A stretch of 64,000 bases of DNA from Pseudohalioglobus sediminis (GCF_008370495.1 NZ_VTUX01000009.1:124376-188375); one strand, 5' to 3'; shown: positions 35,060-44,993, numbered from the stretch's first letter. The notes: generated from the sequence alone by a model not told the origin. Translations and numbers: made by a program.

Positions 35060-36129
35060 ACGCACTACTAGAGTTTCCAGTCGATTTCGTGGCCACCAGA
35101 TACTCCACTGGAGTCAGGTCCCCTATGGATTCATGAGGCCGCTGCTAGTTCTATTTCCTCATCCATTAGTTGGTCAGATCCCGCACTTCAGACAGTGAAC
35201 TTAACAGATATAGGTCCAGGATTTCGTCTTTGTATGTCCCGTTGAATCGAGCCACATACGAGCTCTGTGTGGGCTTGCCTAGCTTCATAAAGTCCAGATG
35301 AACGCCTTGGTCATCTGCCCAGCCTGCCAACGCGATTTGCACAAAGTCTGGGCCGTTATCTCACCGCATTCTTCCGATTAGTCCTTTGTTCAGCAATTCG
35401 ATCCAGCACTCGGATGACTCTGGCGGCTGGCAAGCTCAGATCTATCTCTATCGCGAGCATTTCCCTATTGAAGTCCCGCAGACGGACATCGCGCAGCGTG
35501 TCACTCATAAAGTCCATCGACCGGCGCTGATTAGGCATTCTCGACATCGCCAACGGCTACGGATTTCAGGTCGTTAGACTGCGCGTGCTTTGGCGATGCT
35601 TGTTTAGCCGCAGAAGGCAGTAAACGCGGTGCACACGCTCATGGTTCCAGCCGTATCCGTGACGCCCCAGCGTCTTGTACACCTTGCCGGGGAATTCCTC
35701 AGCGATCGCCTGTATCTCTTCTATCACTGGCGTGGACTTGTCGGTGTCCGACCGCAGCGGTAGACAGAACGACTGTGGTTTAGGATCTGGCATGCTGCAC
35801 TGAGGCTTAGCCGAGCATCTGCTTGGCGAATCCACGAGCTAGCGCTTCGCTTCCGGCCTTAGAGTTTTGTTCAACCATATCCTTTAGGGCTTCATGCTTG
35901 AGGCTGACATCGAAGAACATGCGTTCGAGCCGTCCGTTCTCTTCCTCAAGCTCCTTCAATCGCCGGATATCAGATACCTCCATGCCGCCGTAGTTGGCTT
36001 TCCAGTTGCAACACAAAAGATTGCATTTGAGATGCCATACTCGCGACAGGCCTCCATCACCTGCCTGCCGCCCTAGACCTCCTTCAGCACCTTCACAATA
36101 TGGGATGCAGTGAATCGGTATTTGAGCAT
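35060..36129 (-). mobile_element. Decayed IS3-family element (orfA and orfB relics)
   Basis: OrfA starts at 36129 (MLKYRFTASHIVKVLKEV) but meets a stop at once. Further on, in other frames, come GGRQVMEACREYG and YGGMEVSDIRRLKELEEENGRLERM, the classic orfA leucine-zipper tail. OrfB pieces include VYKTLGRHGYGWNHERVHRVYCLLRLN, PNQRRSMDFMSDTLRDVRLRDFNREMLAIEIDLSLPAARVIRVLDR, and near 35210 FNGTYKDEILDLYLLSSLSEVRDLTN, then RPHESIGDLTPVEYL. Stops and frameshifts are frequent, so the transposase is dead. Clear terminal repeats were not found. It interrupts the island operon. Confidence 0.85.
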
Positions 36130-36319
36130 TGTCGTATTCCTTGCCTGAATGATTATGGATAAGAACTCCAGATTTGCCCGGGACTATTGGATGGAATGCT
36201 TACACCTGCTCGACAAGTAAGCTATTACGCATATCAACTGCTCAGTTAATGGTTAAGCATCTAATGGCATTAGTTTCTAAACTTAACTTCCGAGCTTATC
36301 CAAGGTAAGCACACCGCGG

Positions 36320-37471
36320 TCACAAACCTAGTGCGAATTCGGAGAAGTAACTCTTAGAGGACTCAATTGTTTGGGTATCGAAACGAGGTTGATGGCCGCC
36401 GCTAAAGCGATTGAAATGGTCTTGGATGAACGCCTTTTTCTTGGAAGAACTTGAAAAGATATGGTTAAGATAATGACCATCCAGACCGCTATCAGTATAG
36501 AATCTTGCAAGTTTTGGTGCACTTCCGATACAAATGGCGTAACAACCCAAGGCGAGTGCCGCCACACCAGCGTGCAACTTAGTTGTTACTAGAAAATCAA
36601 TACTATTCAGAACCTCTAAGACTGACTGGACACCAGTATACATTTCTAGCTCAACCACATATCCAGCAGCCACTAGCTGGTCGACGAACCTAATACAACT
36701 TTCGGAGGTTTTCGGCGTTGTAAAAGAGTCAGTAAAACAAATTATTTTCGATGGCTCGAACTGACATATTTCTACTCGTAGCAAATCCGCAAAGTTTCGC
36801 GCTAGAAAACTGTCGCCAACAACATAACTAGCCAAATGTATTCCGAGCACCCTTTCGCGAGAAGGGGGCTCACTATAACGCCCCTCTATTGAATATTCGG
36901 GATTCATTATCGACAGATTCCCGATTACCACGTCTGCCTTAACTCTAACTCCATCTGCGCCATATCTCCTTGCGTAGGAAGAAGAGGCTGAATTTCGAAC
37001 GACCACTGACTCAGCACTACCAAGAATATCTCTGACTACAGCTCCTGCTAAAGGATACAAGCCAGGCCCGACCTCTACACCATCTACATAGTATGGAATT
37101 TGCGAGGCTCTGCACTTCCGAGCAATGCATTGATAGGGGTTGTTCTTAATATACTTAAGCTGCCAAGTTGGCACGGCAAAATCAGGCCATCCCATGTAAC
37201 CCCCGCCCAAGAACAAACAAGCAGATAACTCGCTTGATATTTGATCGACCGCAATTGACTCTATTTCAACACCACATGCATGCAACCTTTCCAGAAACCA
37301 CTTATCTGCGCCTATGGCGATACATTGGTGACCCTTGGAACTTATGTACTTTGAGTACATGGCGTACATTAGCAAGTCACCAAAATTATCCCCGGAACAA
37401 AACCCGGCAAGTCCTATCTTCAAACGTTTTTCTCCTTGCGCTGCTATTGAGTCGCCGATCTTTCCCGTCAC
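36320..37471 (-). CDS. Polysaccharide pyruvyl transferase family protein
   Basis: A 383-residue CsaB-like protein: KIGLAGFCSGDNFGDLLMYAMYSKYISSKGHQC at the start, ACLFLGGGYMGWP, VVRNSASSSYARRYGADGVRVKADVVIGN in the middle, and the C-terminal donor site LEVLNSIDFLVTTKLHAGVAALALGCYAICIGSAPKLARFY. Such enzymes add a pyruvate ketal from phosphoenolpyruvate to a sugar of the repeat unit, giving the polymer a negative charge. It lies 16 bases after the polymerase gene. The IS3 relic follows it, so expression of the genes beyond depends on reading through the relic. Confidence 0.8.
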   Translation of the reverse strand: MTGKIGDSIAAQGEKRLKIGLAGFCSGDNFGDLLMYAMYSKYISSKGHQCIAIGADKWFLERLHACGVEIESIAVDQISSELSACLFLGGGYMGWPDFAVPTWQLKYIKNNPYQCIARKCRASQIPYYVDGVEVGPGLYPLAGAVVRDILGSAESVVVRNSASSSYARRYGADGVRVKADVVIGNLSIMNPEYSIEGRYSEPPSRERVLGIHLASYVVGDSFLARNFADLLRVEICQFEPSKIICFTDSFTTPKTSESCIRFVDQLVAAGYVVELEMYTGVQSVLEVLNSIDFLVTTKLHAGVAALALGCYAICIGSAPKLARFYTDSGLDGHYLNHIFSSSSKKKAFIQDHFNRFSGGHQPRFDTQTIESSKSYFSEFALGL

Positions 37472-37486
37472 GAACGCTCAATCTAA

Positions 37487-38881
37487 TTAACGTGAATTCG
37501 AGTAACTCGGTTGGGGAATCGAAGGAACAAACTTCCTCTTTTCAGAAGCAAAGTTAATGTAAGCTGCTAAAAATATTAGGAGAGCCCACTGGTGGGTGAC
37601 CAGTACCTGCCCTGTCATAGTTCTAATTAGAATAAGCGTTATCACAGTCCATGTTTCAACTGCAAATCCGCTGCTTTCGTCTACAGCCGGAACACCACTC
37701 TTGAAACCCTTAAAAATCGTCTTGAGAGAAACTGTAAAGAAGACCAACCAAAAAACGAATCCTAATAAACCGCTATTGACCAATATTTGCACATATGTGT
37801 TATGCATATGGGTCTGTTCGATACCAAAAACGGTCACCCCATAACGCACTCCCGCGTCATAGCCGTGACCCAGAATTGGAGACTCGATTATCATTGATCC
37901 CCCAACCTCAACCCATCTTGCCAATCGATCGTACATCGAAGAAAGTCCACCTTGCTGCTGCCCACGCTCAACGTATTCGACAACGCTAGTCGACGCATCC
38001 CAAGAGAAATAAAATGATGCGCTAATAAGGATCGGGCTTAATACAACAAAAAGAGAAGCAACTCGACTCATTCTCGGAATCGATATCGACATTATAACGA
38101 GGCCGAGAAGTACTCCTACCAATCCTGTCCTAGACTGGGCTAAAAACAAAACCGAAGCTCCTAGAATTGCCAAACCAGCCCAACCGAGCCTCTCTCCAAG
38201 GGACCGAGAAAAGAAGCTTCTACGAACTCCAACTAGGGTCAAAACTCCACTAATAAAGCCCAATTCATTTGGATTCATGTAAGGAATGGTGCCCTGAAGG
38301 ATATAGCCCAGAGCTCCATTGCTTTTTTTAAGAGCCAACTCCGGGTAAACAAAAGGGCCTATTAGGGCCCCTGCACAAAATACAGCGATAAAAAAATAGC
38401 ACAGTTCTAGATATACTCGAGCAGAGCCATATCGAAGCGCTTGCCGGAAGCAAACTAGGACAAGCAGACAGTCCAGTAGAATGAGCAACCCTTTGTAGCC
38501 AGAGACAAATGGCGCTGGGGAATATACTGCAGACGCGACACCCAACAAACCATACATCGCCAAGAACATCACACTGTTTGATCGAGGGAATTTGAGTGAT
38601 CTTTCAGATAATAAAACAGCGAGCAAAAGAAAGCCCGCGAAGCCGATGCAAACAAGCTGGAAAATACCTGATGCATCCATTGAACCGACCGACGTTACGT
38701 TAGCTCTCCGCGTGAAATATACGCCCAGACCAAAAAAGACCAGGGACCACGCGAATCCTGTTGCGACAAATGGGGCAGGCAGGGTCGCAATTTTCTTGAA
38801 TACAAAACGGGCTCTAAATATAAAACCGAAAAAGAAACCAGCCAATCCCAAAGCAGAAACGGTGTGTATTAGGGCAATCAT
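37487..38881 (-). CDS. wzy: O-antigen polymerase-like membrane protein (Wzy)
   Basis: A 464-residue protein with about twelve hydrophobic helices. The large periplasmic loop holds RGQQQGGLSSMYDRLARWVEVGGSMIIESPILGHGYDAGVRYGV and QTHMHNTYVQILVNSGLLGFVFWLVFF, the Wzy_C/O-antigen ligase signature (H-N-x-Y/F-[VL]-x-x-[LV]). Adjacent to Wzx and within a transferase cluster, it is the expected repeat-unit polymerase. Sequence alone cannot separate polymerase from ligase; the symbol is by context. It starts 7 bases after the wzx stop. Confidence 0.8.
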   Translation of the reverse strand: MIALIHTVSALGLAGFFFGFIFRARFVFKKIATLPAPFVATGFAWSLVFFGLGVYFTRRANVTSVGSMDASGIFQLVCIGFAGFLLLAVLLSERSLKFPRSNSVMFLAMYGLLGVASAVYSPAPFVSGYKGLLILLDCLLVLVCFRQALRYGSARVYLELCYFFIAVFCAGALIGPFVYPELALKKSNGALGYILQGTIPYMNPNELGFISGVLTLVGVRRSFFSRSLGERLGWAGLAILGASVLFLAQSRTGLVGVLLGLVIMSISIPRMSRVASLFVVLSPILISASFYFSWDASTSVVEYVERGQQQGGLSSMYDRLARWVEVGGSMIIESPILGHGYDAGVRYGVTVFGIEQTHMHNTYVQILVNSGLLGFVFWLVFFTVSLKTIFKGFKSGVPAVDESSGFAVETWTVITLILIRTMTGQVLVTHQWALLIFLAAYINFASEKRKFVPSIPQPSYSNSR

Positions 38882-38888
38882 GGCAGGA

Positions 38889-40154
38889 TTACTGCAGCTC
38901 CTCTTGTTTTGATTTTTCTCTCCCTAAATCAGCAGACAACGTCCTATATAGCGAAGACGTCTGCAGACCAACGCACACAAAAAAGATCATGGCACTCAAA
39001 ATCGACCCAACAGCGGCACCAAGAATTCCATATTTCGGAACCAGCAGTATTAGCAGTATCGTCGCAGAGACAAGCTTCACGAACGCCGCTAGTAAAATAT
39101 CGAAATTCCTCCGCGCGCTCTGGAGGAGCGAAACCAAAGGAGTTGATAATGCCAGCAGCATAGATTGAAAAATAACCAATGCTGCCAAAGTAGCTACTTC
39201 GTTAGGATATGGCCCAAACAAGATACTAACGAGCAAAGGCGTGCTCATAATCACAATTAGGGATATGGAAGTCTGAAGACAAACTAGAAATAGAAATTTC
39301 TTCAAGTACTGACGAAACTCGAACTTTGAGAGTAAAGCAAATGGAGCACTTGGAAGAGTAATTGTCACTAGAACGCCGTTGAATATAGCGGCAATAATGG
39401 AAACTCTAACGGCGATGCCGTAGTAACCTATTTCAGAAGTTGTAACAAACTCACTGGCCAAAAGTACATCAAGTCGATTTCCAGTCAAGCTTATTGCTGC
39501 ATAAATAATAAGGGGGGTAGCTGCATGCAACAGACGCAACGCCCTTTTTAATGCTCTGGTAACTTCCTCCGTAGAATCTTTAAGAACACTAAAGATTGGT
39601 ATAGATGAAAGAATAATCGCACTGGCCATGTATACAACTATGACCGAATCTTTTTCATAGTGATTTAGCCTCCATAAAAACACTAAAGCAATGACGAAAA
39701 CTACGAGGTTTGGTAGCGGTTGACGCAGCGCCACACCTCGAAAATCTAAGCGAGCACGAAAAGCTGCAATCTTGGTGTTGTAAAGCGAGGATATCGCGCC
39801 CAGCGCAACACCCATACAAGAAGCTTGAAAAAGCATAGAGTCAATAGCGAACGATAAAGAGGCCAAGACAAGGAATGCAGTCACTATCAGTAGTTTCGCA
39901 ACCACCGCTGGCAGTATGTATTCATTTACCCCTTTCGCATTGCCCGGCGAATTGGCAGAGATTATCATCGCGTTGTCCAACTGATCGACAACAGTAGCGG
40001 ATATCACATAGACAGTGAAGAATACTGTATAGACACCAAAAACTTCCGCCGTGCTATTTCTAGCAATGATTACTGATGTCGCAAAGCCTGTTATCTTCGC
40101 CATCACTAGACCCACGGAAACAAAGGTATAGCTTCTGAGTGATTCTTTAAACAT
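38889..40154 (-). CDS. wzx: Polysaccharide flippase (Wzx)
   Basis: A 421-residue polytopic protein of the MOP/PST family with about twelve membrane helices. Typical features are the N-terminal SLRSYTFVSVGLVMAKITGFATSVIIARNSTAEVFGVYTVFF, an early basic loop (AAFRARLDFRGVALRQPLPN), and the C-terminal half with VSLLQSARRNFDILLAAFVKLVSATILLILLVPKYGILGAAVGSI. It would flip the undecaprenyl-linked repeat unit to the periplasm. Upstream there are 297 bases without a gene, then the ugd relic. No promoter is evident there, consistent with one long transcript. Confidence 0.88.
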   Translation of the reverse strand: MFKESLRSYTFVSVGLVMAKITGFATSVIIARNSTAEVFGVYTVFFTVYVISATVVDQLDNAMIISANSPGNAKGVNEYILPAVVAKLLIVTAFLVLASLSFAIDSMLFQASCMGVALGAISSLYNTKIAAFRARLDFRGVALRQPLPNLVVFVIALVFLWRLNHYEKDSVIVVYMASAIILSSIPIFSVLKDSTEEVTRALKRALRLLHAATPLIIYAAISLTGNRLDVLLASEFVTTSEIGYYGIAVRVSIIAAIFNGVLVTITLPSAPFALLSKFEFRQYLKKFLFLVCLQTSISLIVIMSTPLLVSILFGPYPNEVATLAALVIFQSMLLALSTPLVSLLQSARRNFDILLAAFVKLVSATILLILLVPKYGILGAAVGSILSAMIFFVCVGLQTSSLYRTLSADLGREKSKQEELQ

Positions 40155-40451
40155 TGAAATGTTATAGTTTATATCGCGTTTTAAAGATGCTGTTCACCAT
40201 CTTCTTTTAACTCAATGGAAGTCTTTATCGAAATTAGCGCCGTGAGATTGGTGTAGTTTTATCGCAACGAGGATCACAAATAGTGTCGATGGATTATGCC
40301 TGTAACGCCCTATATAGATAGGCGATGATATGTATTGAATAGATCTCACCGAGCACATTATTTGCAGATTGGCGATAGCCAGGAGAAGCACACATACTTT
40401 AGCCTCCTGAGTAGAAAGAGAGTCTATATCACACGGCAATAGGACGTTAAT

Positions 40452-40952
40452 CACCCATCTCCATCAAATAAATCCCGCGTGTGCACCTTTTTGCGACATC
40501 ATTGATCTCGGCTGATTACAGCTACCTATTATCACACCACCCCGACGCTTGAAATCTTTGAGATTACGTATTGCTTTTGAACTGGAGAATTCTTTAATTT
40601 TGAGCGTGGGCTCGTACACCACCACTTCTCCACCCTTTGCTTAAACCGCTTCATCATTCCCTGCGCGGAACTAACCCATATATTCTCCGCCACCCTTTAA
40701 TGACCAGGCGGTAGATCCCAACCACTTTTGGCTTCGCCTTTAGCACTTCGTTGACGATAAAGCCCTTGTGGCTTGATTTGCATCCACAATGGTCTAAATG
40801 ATGTGGCTGATCACTTCCGCATAGTTAGCAGGTAGTTGCATGGAGTTCTTCGACAACCATCAGCCACCGTAGCCAAATCAATGATTGCTGCAGTGGGCGC
40901 CGATGCGCGAGTCCATGCCCACGAATCCGGTGCCCACGACGGTTATCTTCAT
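40452..40952 (-). pseudogene. Decayed, internally deleted copy of ugd
   Basis: The start reads MKITVVGTGFVG, which matches the N-terminus of the intact ugd ([13 protein letters not shown]). It then jumps to MDSRIGAHCSNH and FGYGG, which correspond to [19 protein letters not shown] about 220 residues further on, and continues with frameshifts and stops to VAKKVHTRDLF-like residues at the end. It is thus a relic of a second UDP-glucose dehydrogenase with a large internal deletion. The bases between it and wzx (40155-40451) hold nothing I can recognise. Confidence 0.85.
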
Positions 40953-40985
40953 GTTGTTTCACGCAACATATCTTAGGCCAGCACA

Positions 40986-42299
40986 TCAAGCTTTAATGAC
41001 CTTTTCAGAACCACCCCGGAAACGACCTCGCGTATCAACAATAACCGGCGCGTGCTCCAGTATCATGTCGTAATCGAAGGCCTCGTGATCGGTGGCCAGC
41101 ACCACGCAGTCGTAGGCCGCCACTGAGGCGGGCGTAAGTTCCACGCTGGCCAGGTGAATATCGTAATCCCGCATGCTGGGAAACTGCGGCACGAAGGGGT
41201 CGGCGTAATCCACGTTGGCACCCAGGTCCGCCAGCCGTTGCAGGATTTCTGCGGAGGGGGATTCGCGCATGTCATTGATATTGGGTTTATAGGCCACGCC
41301 CAGCACCAGTATGGCGCTGCCGCGCACGGCTTTGCTGTGGTCGTTCAGCGCTGCGGCCACCTTGCCCACCACGTACTCGGGCATGGCGCGGTTCACTTCG
41401 CCGGCCAGTTCGATAAAGCGGGTATTCACCCCCACTTCCTTGGCTTTCCAGGTCAGGTAGAACGGGTCGATGGGTATGCAGTGCCCGCCGAGGCCGGGGC
41501 CGGGGTAGTAAGGCACGAAGCCGAAGGGTTTGGTGGCGGCGGCATCGATCACCTCGAAAATGTCGATGCCCATTTTGTCGGCCACCACTTTCATCTCGTT
41601 TACCAGGCCGATGTTCACCGCCCGGTGAATGTTCTCCAGCAGCTTGGTCATTTCCGCCACCTGAGTGGAGGAAACGGGCACTACCTGGTCGATCACCTGC
41701 TCGTAAAGCGCCTCACCCACCTCAAGGCAGGCGGGGCAGCTGCCGCCCACTACCTTGGGAATGCTGCGGGTGCTGAAGTTGGGGTTGCCCGGGTCTTCGC
41801 GCTCCGGGGAGTACACCAGGAACAGGGTCTGGCCAATCACTTGCCCGGTGGATTCAATGCGCGGCCGCAGTTCTTCCTCGGTGGTGCCGGGGTAGGTGGT
41901 GCTCTCCAGTGATACCACCTGGCCGGGGCGCAGATAAGGCAGCAGGCTGTCCATGGTGCGGGTCACGTAGCTGAGGTCCGGGTCGCGGTGCTCATCGAGT
42001 GGCGTGGGCACACAGAGGATCAGGGCATCGGCCTCGCTGGCGCGGGCAAAGTCGGTGGTTGCGCTGAAGCCCTGTTCACGGGCAGCGGTTACCCGCTCGT
42101 GGCCGTAATGGCTGAAGTAGCTGCGGCCGCTGTTGAGCGTCTCGATCTTTGATGGGTCAATATCAAAGCCCAGCACGGTATAGCCCACCTCTGCGTAGCG
42201 CAGGCACAGGGGCAGCCCCACGTAGCCCAGGCCCACCACGCCGATGGTGGCGGTTTTGTCATTGAGCTTTTTGATTAATTCAAGCTGGGTATCACTCAT
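40986..42299 (-). CDS. wbpA: UDP-N-acetyl-hexosamine 6-dehydrogenase (WbpA/TviB-like)
   Basis: A 437-residue nucleotide-sugar dehydrogenase: the NAD motif [30 protein letters not shown], then [58 protein letters not shown], and the catalytic Cys in [20 protein letters not shown]. The HCIPIDP form and SPERxDPGN are typical of the WbpA/TviB/Wbp class acting on UDP-GlcNAc or UDP-GalNAc to make the uronic acid. GC content returns to the genome average here, marking the right edge of the AT-rich island. Confidence 0.88.
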   Translation of the reverse strand: MSDTQLELIKKLNDKTATIGVVGLGYVGLPLCLRYAEVGYTVLGFDIDPSKIETLNSGRSYFSHYGHERVTAAREQGFSATTDFARASEADALILCVPTPLDEHRDPDLSYVTRTMDSLLPYLRPGQVVSLESTTYPGTTEEELRPRIESTGQVIGQTLFLVYSPEREDPGNPNFSTRSIPKVVGGSCPACLEVGEALYEQVIDQVVPVSSTQVAEMTKLLENIHRAVNIGLVNEMKVVADKMGIDIFEVIDAAATKPFGFVPYYPGPGLGGHCIPIDPFYLTWKAKEVGVNTRFIELAGEVNRAMPEYVVGKVAAALNDHSKAVRGSAILVLGVAYKPNINDMRESPSAEILQRLADLGANVDYADPFVPQFPSMRDYDIHLASVELTPASVAAYDCVVLATDHEAFDYDMILEHAPVIVDTRGRFRGGSEKVIKA

Positions 42300-42387
42300 A
42301 GCTTTCGGGTCACGTTGTTGAATTGTTTATGACTGGTTTTTGACGATAACTTGGCGGCACTCACTCAGAAAGAACTCTCATCGCCCG

Positions 42388-43560
42388 TTAACCGTCCACA
42401 CCAAACAAGTCGCGGGTGTAAACCTTGTCTGCCACATCATCAAGTTCAGCATGATTGCGGTTACTGATAATCACATCACTGCGATGCTTGAACGCATCAA
42501 GATCGCGCATCACTTCTGAACCGAAGAATTCCTGGTTCTCAAGCGTCGGTTCATACACCACCACCTCAACCCCCTTCGCCTTAATCCGCTTCATCACCCC
42601 CTGCATTGAAGAGGCCCGAATATTGTCAGAGCCTTCCTTCATCACCAGCCGGTAGATGCCAACCACTTTTGGTTTTAGCTTCAGCACTTCATTGGCGATA
42701 AAATCCTTGCGGGTGGAGTTGGCATCCACAATGGCCTGGATAATGTTGCTGGGCACGTCCGCGTAGTTGGCCAACAGTTGCTTGGTGTCTTTGGGCAGGC
42801 AGTAGCCGCCGTAACCAAATGAGGGATTGTTGTAGTGGGTGCCGATGCGCGGGTCCAGGCCCACGCCTTCGATGATGTTGCGGGTGTCCAGGCCGTGGGT
42901 AGCGGCGTAGCTGTCCAGTTCATTGAAGTAGGCCACGCGCATGGCCAGGTAGGTGTTGGCGAACAGCTTGATGGCCTCGGCCTCGGTGCTGCCGGTGTGG
43001 AGTACAGGGATGTCTTCTTTCTCTGCGCCTTGTACCAGCAGTTCGGCAAAGCGTTTGCCGCGCTCACTGCTGTCGCCCACCACGATGCGCGAGGGGTGCA
43101 GGTTATCGTAAAGGGCTTTGCCCTCGCGCAGGAACTCGGGGCTGAAGATGATGTTGCTCAGGCCGGTTTGTTCACGCAGTTGCCGGGTAAAGCCTACCGG
43201 GATGGTGGATTTGATCACGATGGTTGCCTGCGGGTTTATGCGGGCGGCTTCGCCCACCACCGCTTCCACCGTGGAGGTGTCGAAGTAGTTGGTATCCGGG
43301 TCGTAGTTGGTGGGTGTGGCGACTAATACGTAGTCCGCGCCCTGGTAGGCCCGTTCGGGCTCGGTGGTGGCGCACAGGTTAAGCGGTTTTTCTTTCAGGT
43401 AGTGGGCCAGTTCGGCGTCTTCGAAGGTGGTCTCGCCGCGGTTGACCAGGGCCACGCGCTCGGCGTCGATGTCCAGCGCCACCACTTCGTTGTGCTGGGC
43501 CAGTAATACGGCATTGGCCAGGCCCACGTAACCGGTACCTACCACGGCGATCTTGGTCAT
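42388..43560 (-). CDS. ugd: UDP-glucose 6-dehydrogenase
   Basis: A 390-residue short-form enzyme making UDP-glucuronate with two NAD reductions. N-terminal [91 protein letters not shown] and the catalytic Cys in [21 protein letters not shown] are all present. It lies 29 bases after the MarR-type regulator in the same direction. The decayed copy at 40452-40952 is clearly its homologue. Confidence 0.94.
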   Translation of the reverse strand: MTKIAVVGTGYVGLANAVLLAQHNEVVALDIDAERVALVNRGETTFEDAELAHYLKEKPLNLCATTEPERAYQGADYVLVATPTNYDPDTNYFDTSTVEAVVGEAARINPQATIVIKSTIPVGFTRQLREQTGLSNIIFSPEFLREGKALYDNLHPSRIVVGDSSERGKRFAELLVQGAEKEDIPVLHTGSTEAEAIKLFANTYLAMRVAYFNELDSYAATHGLDTRNIIEGVGLDPRIGTHYNNPSFGYGGYCLPKDTKQLLANYADVPSNIIQAIVDANSTRKDFIANEVLKLKPKVVGIYRLVMKEGSDNIRASSMQGVMKRIKAKGVEVVVYEPTLENQEFFGSEVMRDLDAFKHRSDVIISNRNHAELDDVADKVYTRDLFGVDG

Positions 43561-43589
43561 GCGCTCAATAAGCCCCGCTTGTGTAGTGT

Positions 43590-43922
43590 TCAGGTTTCAT
43601 CGGCTGTGCGCCCCAGTTCTGCACGCAGGCTGGCGATCTCGCTTTCCAGCTGTTCGTACTCGGCGACCTTCTGGTTCAGGTAGCTGAGGGATATCTTGGT
43701 TTTGGCTTTTACGCCGCGCGGTGTCAGCAAATAGAGATAGGCGGCCTTGTTGCGCGAATTTTTGAAATTCCTGGCTTTGATGAGGCCCTTCTTGATAAGC
43801 GCCTGCAGGCAGTAGTTGACCTTGCCCAGGCTGACGCCCAGTTCACCGGCGATCTCGCGCTGGGTGGCATGCGGGTTGTGTTCCAGCAGGCGCAGCAGTT
43901 TGTATTGGGCTTCTTCGGTCAT
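43590..43922 (-). CDS. MarR-family EPS-associated transcriptional regulator
   Basis: A 110-residue winged-helix protein of the family found at the head of exopolysaccharide operons. The HTH is [60 protein letters not shown], followed by a coiled-coil C-terminus ([24 protein letters not shown]) that likely dimerises. It is the first gene of the island transcript, after a 240-base leader that contains the ops site and a hairpin-repeat array. It may autoregulate, but no operator is recognisable. Confidence 0.85.
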   Translation of the reverse strand: MTEEAQYKLLRLLEHNPHATQREIAGELGVSLGKVNYCLQALIKKGLIKARNFKNSRNKAAYLYLLTPRGVKAKTKISLSYLNQKVAEYEQLESEIASLRAELGRTADET

Positions 43923-43928
43923 ATTTTT

Positions 43929-44160
43929 TGCTGGATTCCCGCTTGTTACTGGATTCCGCTTCTTACTGGATCCCGCATCTTACTGGATCCCCGCCTTCGC
44001 GGGGATGACAAAACAAACCGCGGGGATGACAGGTAAAACCCACGGGGGTGACGAAACAAACCGCGGGGATGACGGGTAAAAACCGCGGGATGGCGAAACA
44101 AGCCGCGGGGTGACGAAACAATCCGCGGGGATAACAAAACAAACCGCGGGGATGACAGAG
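43929..44160. repeat. dRS3-like hairpin-arm array
   Basis: Four left half-arms of the form CTGGATTCCCGC in series (43929-43985) lead into one full hairpin (CCCCGCCTTCGCGGGG), then about eight right half-arms of the form CCGCGGGGATGAC separated by AAACAAA or GGTAAAA spacers. It fills the space between the ops site and the first gene. No coding frame in it looks real. Confidence 0.85.
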
Positions 44161-44171
44161 ACGCTACCGCC
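44161..44171 (-). promoter_or_regulatory. ops element (RfaH recruitment site)
   Basis: The minus strand reads GGCGGTAGCGT, identical to the 11-base ops core that pauses RNA polymerase and loads RfaH in enterobacteria. It is preceded by CAGGGTAGG, similar to the JUMPstart context. It lies 239 bases upstream of the first gene of the minus-strand island operon. Confidence 0.8.
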
Positions 44172-44301
44172 CTACCCTGTTGTAGCGGGCATGGCGGGGT
44201 TGGGCTTGTTTGTTATTGGTTTGTTCAGTAGTTGAACATAGTGGTGTAGGAATGGGAAGTGGGGTGTGTAAATTTACCGGATTGGGGTGGGTGATGGCGT
44301 T

Positions 44302-44372
44302 GTAGGAGCGGCTATAGCCGCGATGGGGTTGGGTTTGTGGGGGTGGTTGATCGCGGCTGTGGCCGCTCCTAC
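44302..44372. repeat. Pair of opposed REP palindromes
   Basis: A forward REP at 44302-44324 and a reverse one at 44349-44372 form an inverted pair between the rfaH stop and the ops leader. Confidence 0.85.
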
Positions 44373-44384
44373 GGGGGCGGCGTG

Positions 44385-44885
44385 TCAGGCGGAGAGGGCG
44401 TCGAGTTCCACGGTGACGGGGTTAGAGCGGCCGAGGAGTTCTACCAGCAGCAGGGCGCGGTGGTCGCTGTCCTGCATCTGGTACACGCCGCTGAGGCCGG
44501 CGAAGGGGCCTTCGAGGATCTCTACGCGGTCGCCGGGCTGGTAGCGGGGGCTGTGGTCTTCGCGCGCGCCGGTATCAGCGGTTTCCATCGCGCGCAGGTA
44601 GTCGATCACCGCGTCTGGCACCGGGCGCAGCAGTTGGCCAAAGCGCACCAGCTGGCTTACCCCCAGGGTGGAGCGCACGGGGGCCAGGCTTTGTTGGGAT
44701 GGGTCAACGTGGATGAACAGGTATCTTGGGAACAGGGGTTCGGTTACCTGCGTCCACTGGTTGCGGCGGCGTTTGCGCTGGGTGATGAGGGGCAGGTAGG
44801 TGGTAAAACCCTGGCGGTCGAGGTTTTGCCTGGCGAGGTTTTCCTGCCGGGGTTTGGATTGAACCGTGTACCAGTGGCTGGGCAT
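44385..44885 (-). CDS. rfaH: RfaH-type transcription antiterminator
   Basis: A 166-residue NusG paralogue. The NGN domain begins SHWYTVQSKPRQENLARQNLDRQGFTTYLPLITQRKRRRNQWTQVTEPLFPRYLFIHVD, typical of RfaH rather than NusG, and the C-terminal KOW domain is YQPGDRVEILEGPFAGLSGVYQMQDSDHRALLLVELLGR. It would join RNA polymerase at ops sites, suppress pausing and Rho, and couple ribosomes. The start at 44885 gives the canonical MPSHWYTVQ; the ATG at 44942 is less likely. An ops site lies 214 bases after its stop. Confidence 0.92.
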   Translation of the reverse strand: MPSHWYTVQSKPRQENLARQNLDRQGFTTYLPLITQRKRRRNQWTQVTEPLFPRYLFIHVDPSQQSLAPVRSTLGVSQLVRFGQLLRPVPDAVIDYLRAMETADTGAREDHSPRYQPGDRVEILEGPFAGLSGVYQMQDSDHRALLLVELLGRSNPVTVELDALSA

Positions 44886-44956
44886 TTTGAGAATCCGTTC
44901 TCGAGTTTGCATAAGAGTATGTGTTGTTGGGGATGGGTGCAATGGGTTTGGGGGGC

Positions 44957-44993
44957 TGGATTCCCGCCTGCGCGGGAATGACGGGGGGGGGGG
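44957..44993. repeat. dRS3-like hairpin and 11-base G tract
   Basis: CTGGATTCCCGCCTGCGCGGGAATGAC (44957-44983, a single full hairpin) runs into eleven G on the plus strand (44983-44993), about 70-110 bases upstream of the rfaH start. Confidence 0.8.

Noticed and set aside
40212-40454. 80-codon frame between wzx and the ugd relic
   Set aside because: No ribosome site, no homology I can recognise, and it starts inside decayed sequence.
43946-44137. Frame with repeated peptides in the hairpin-arm array
   Set aside because: Only the translated repeat; no initiation signal.
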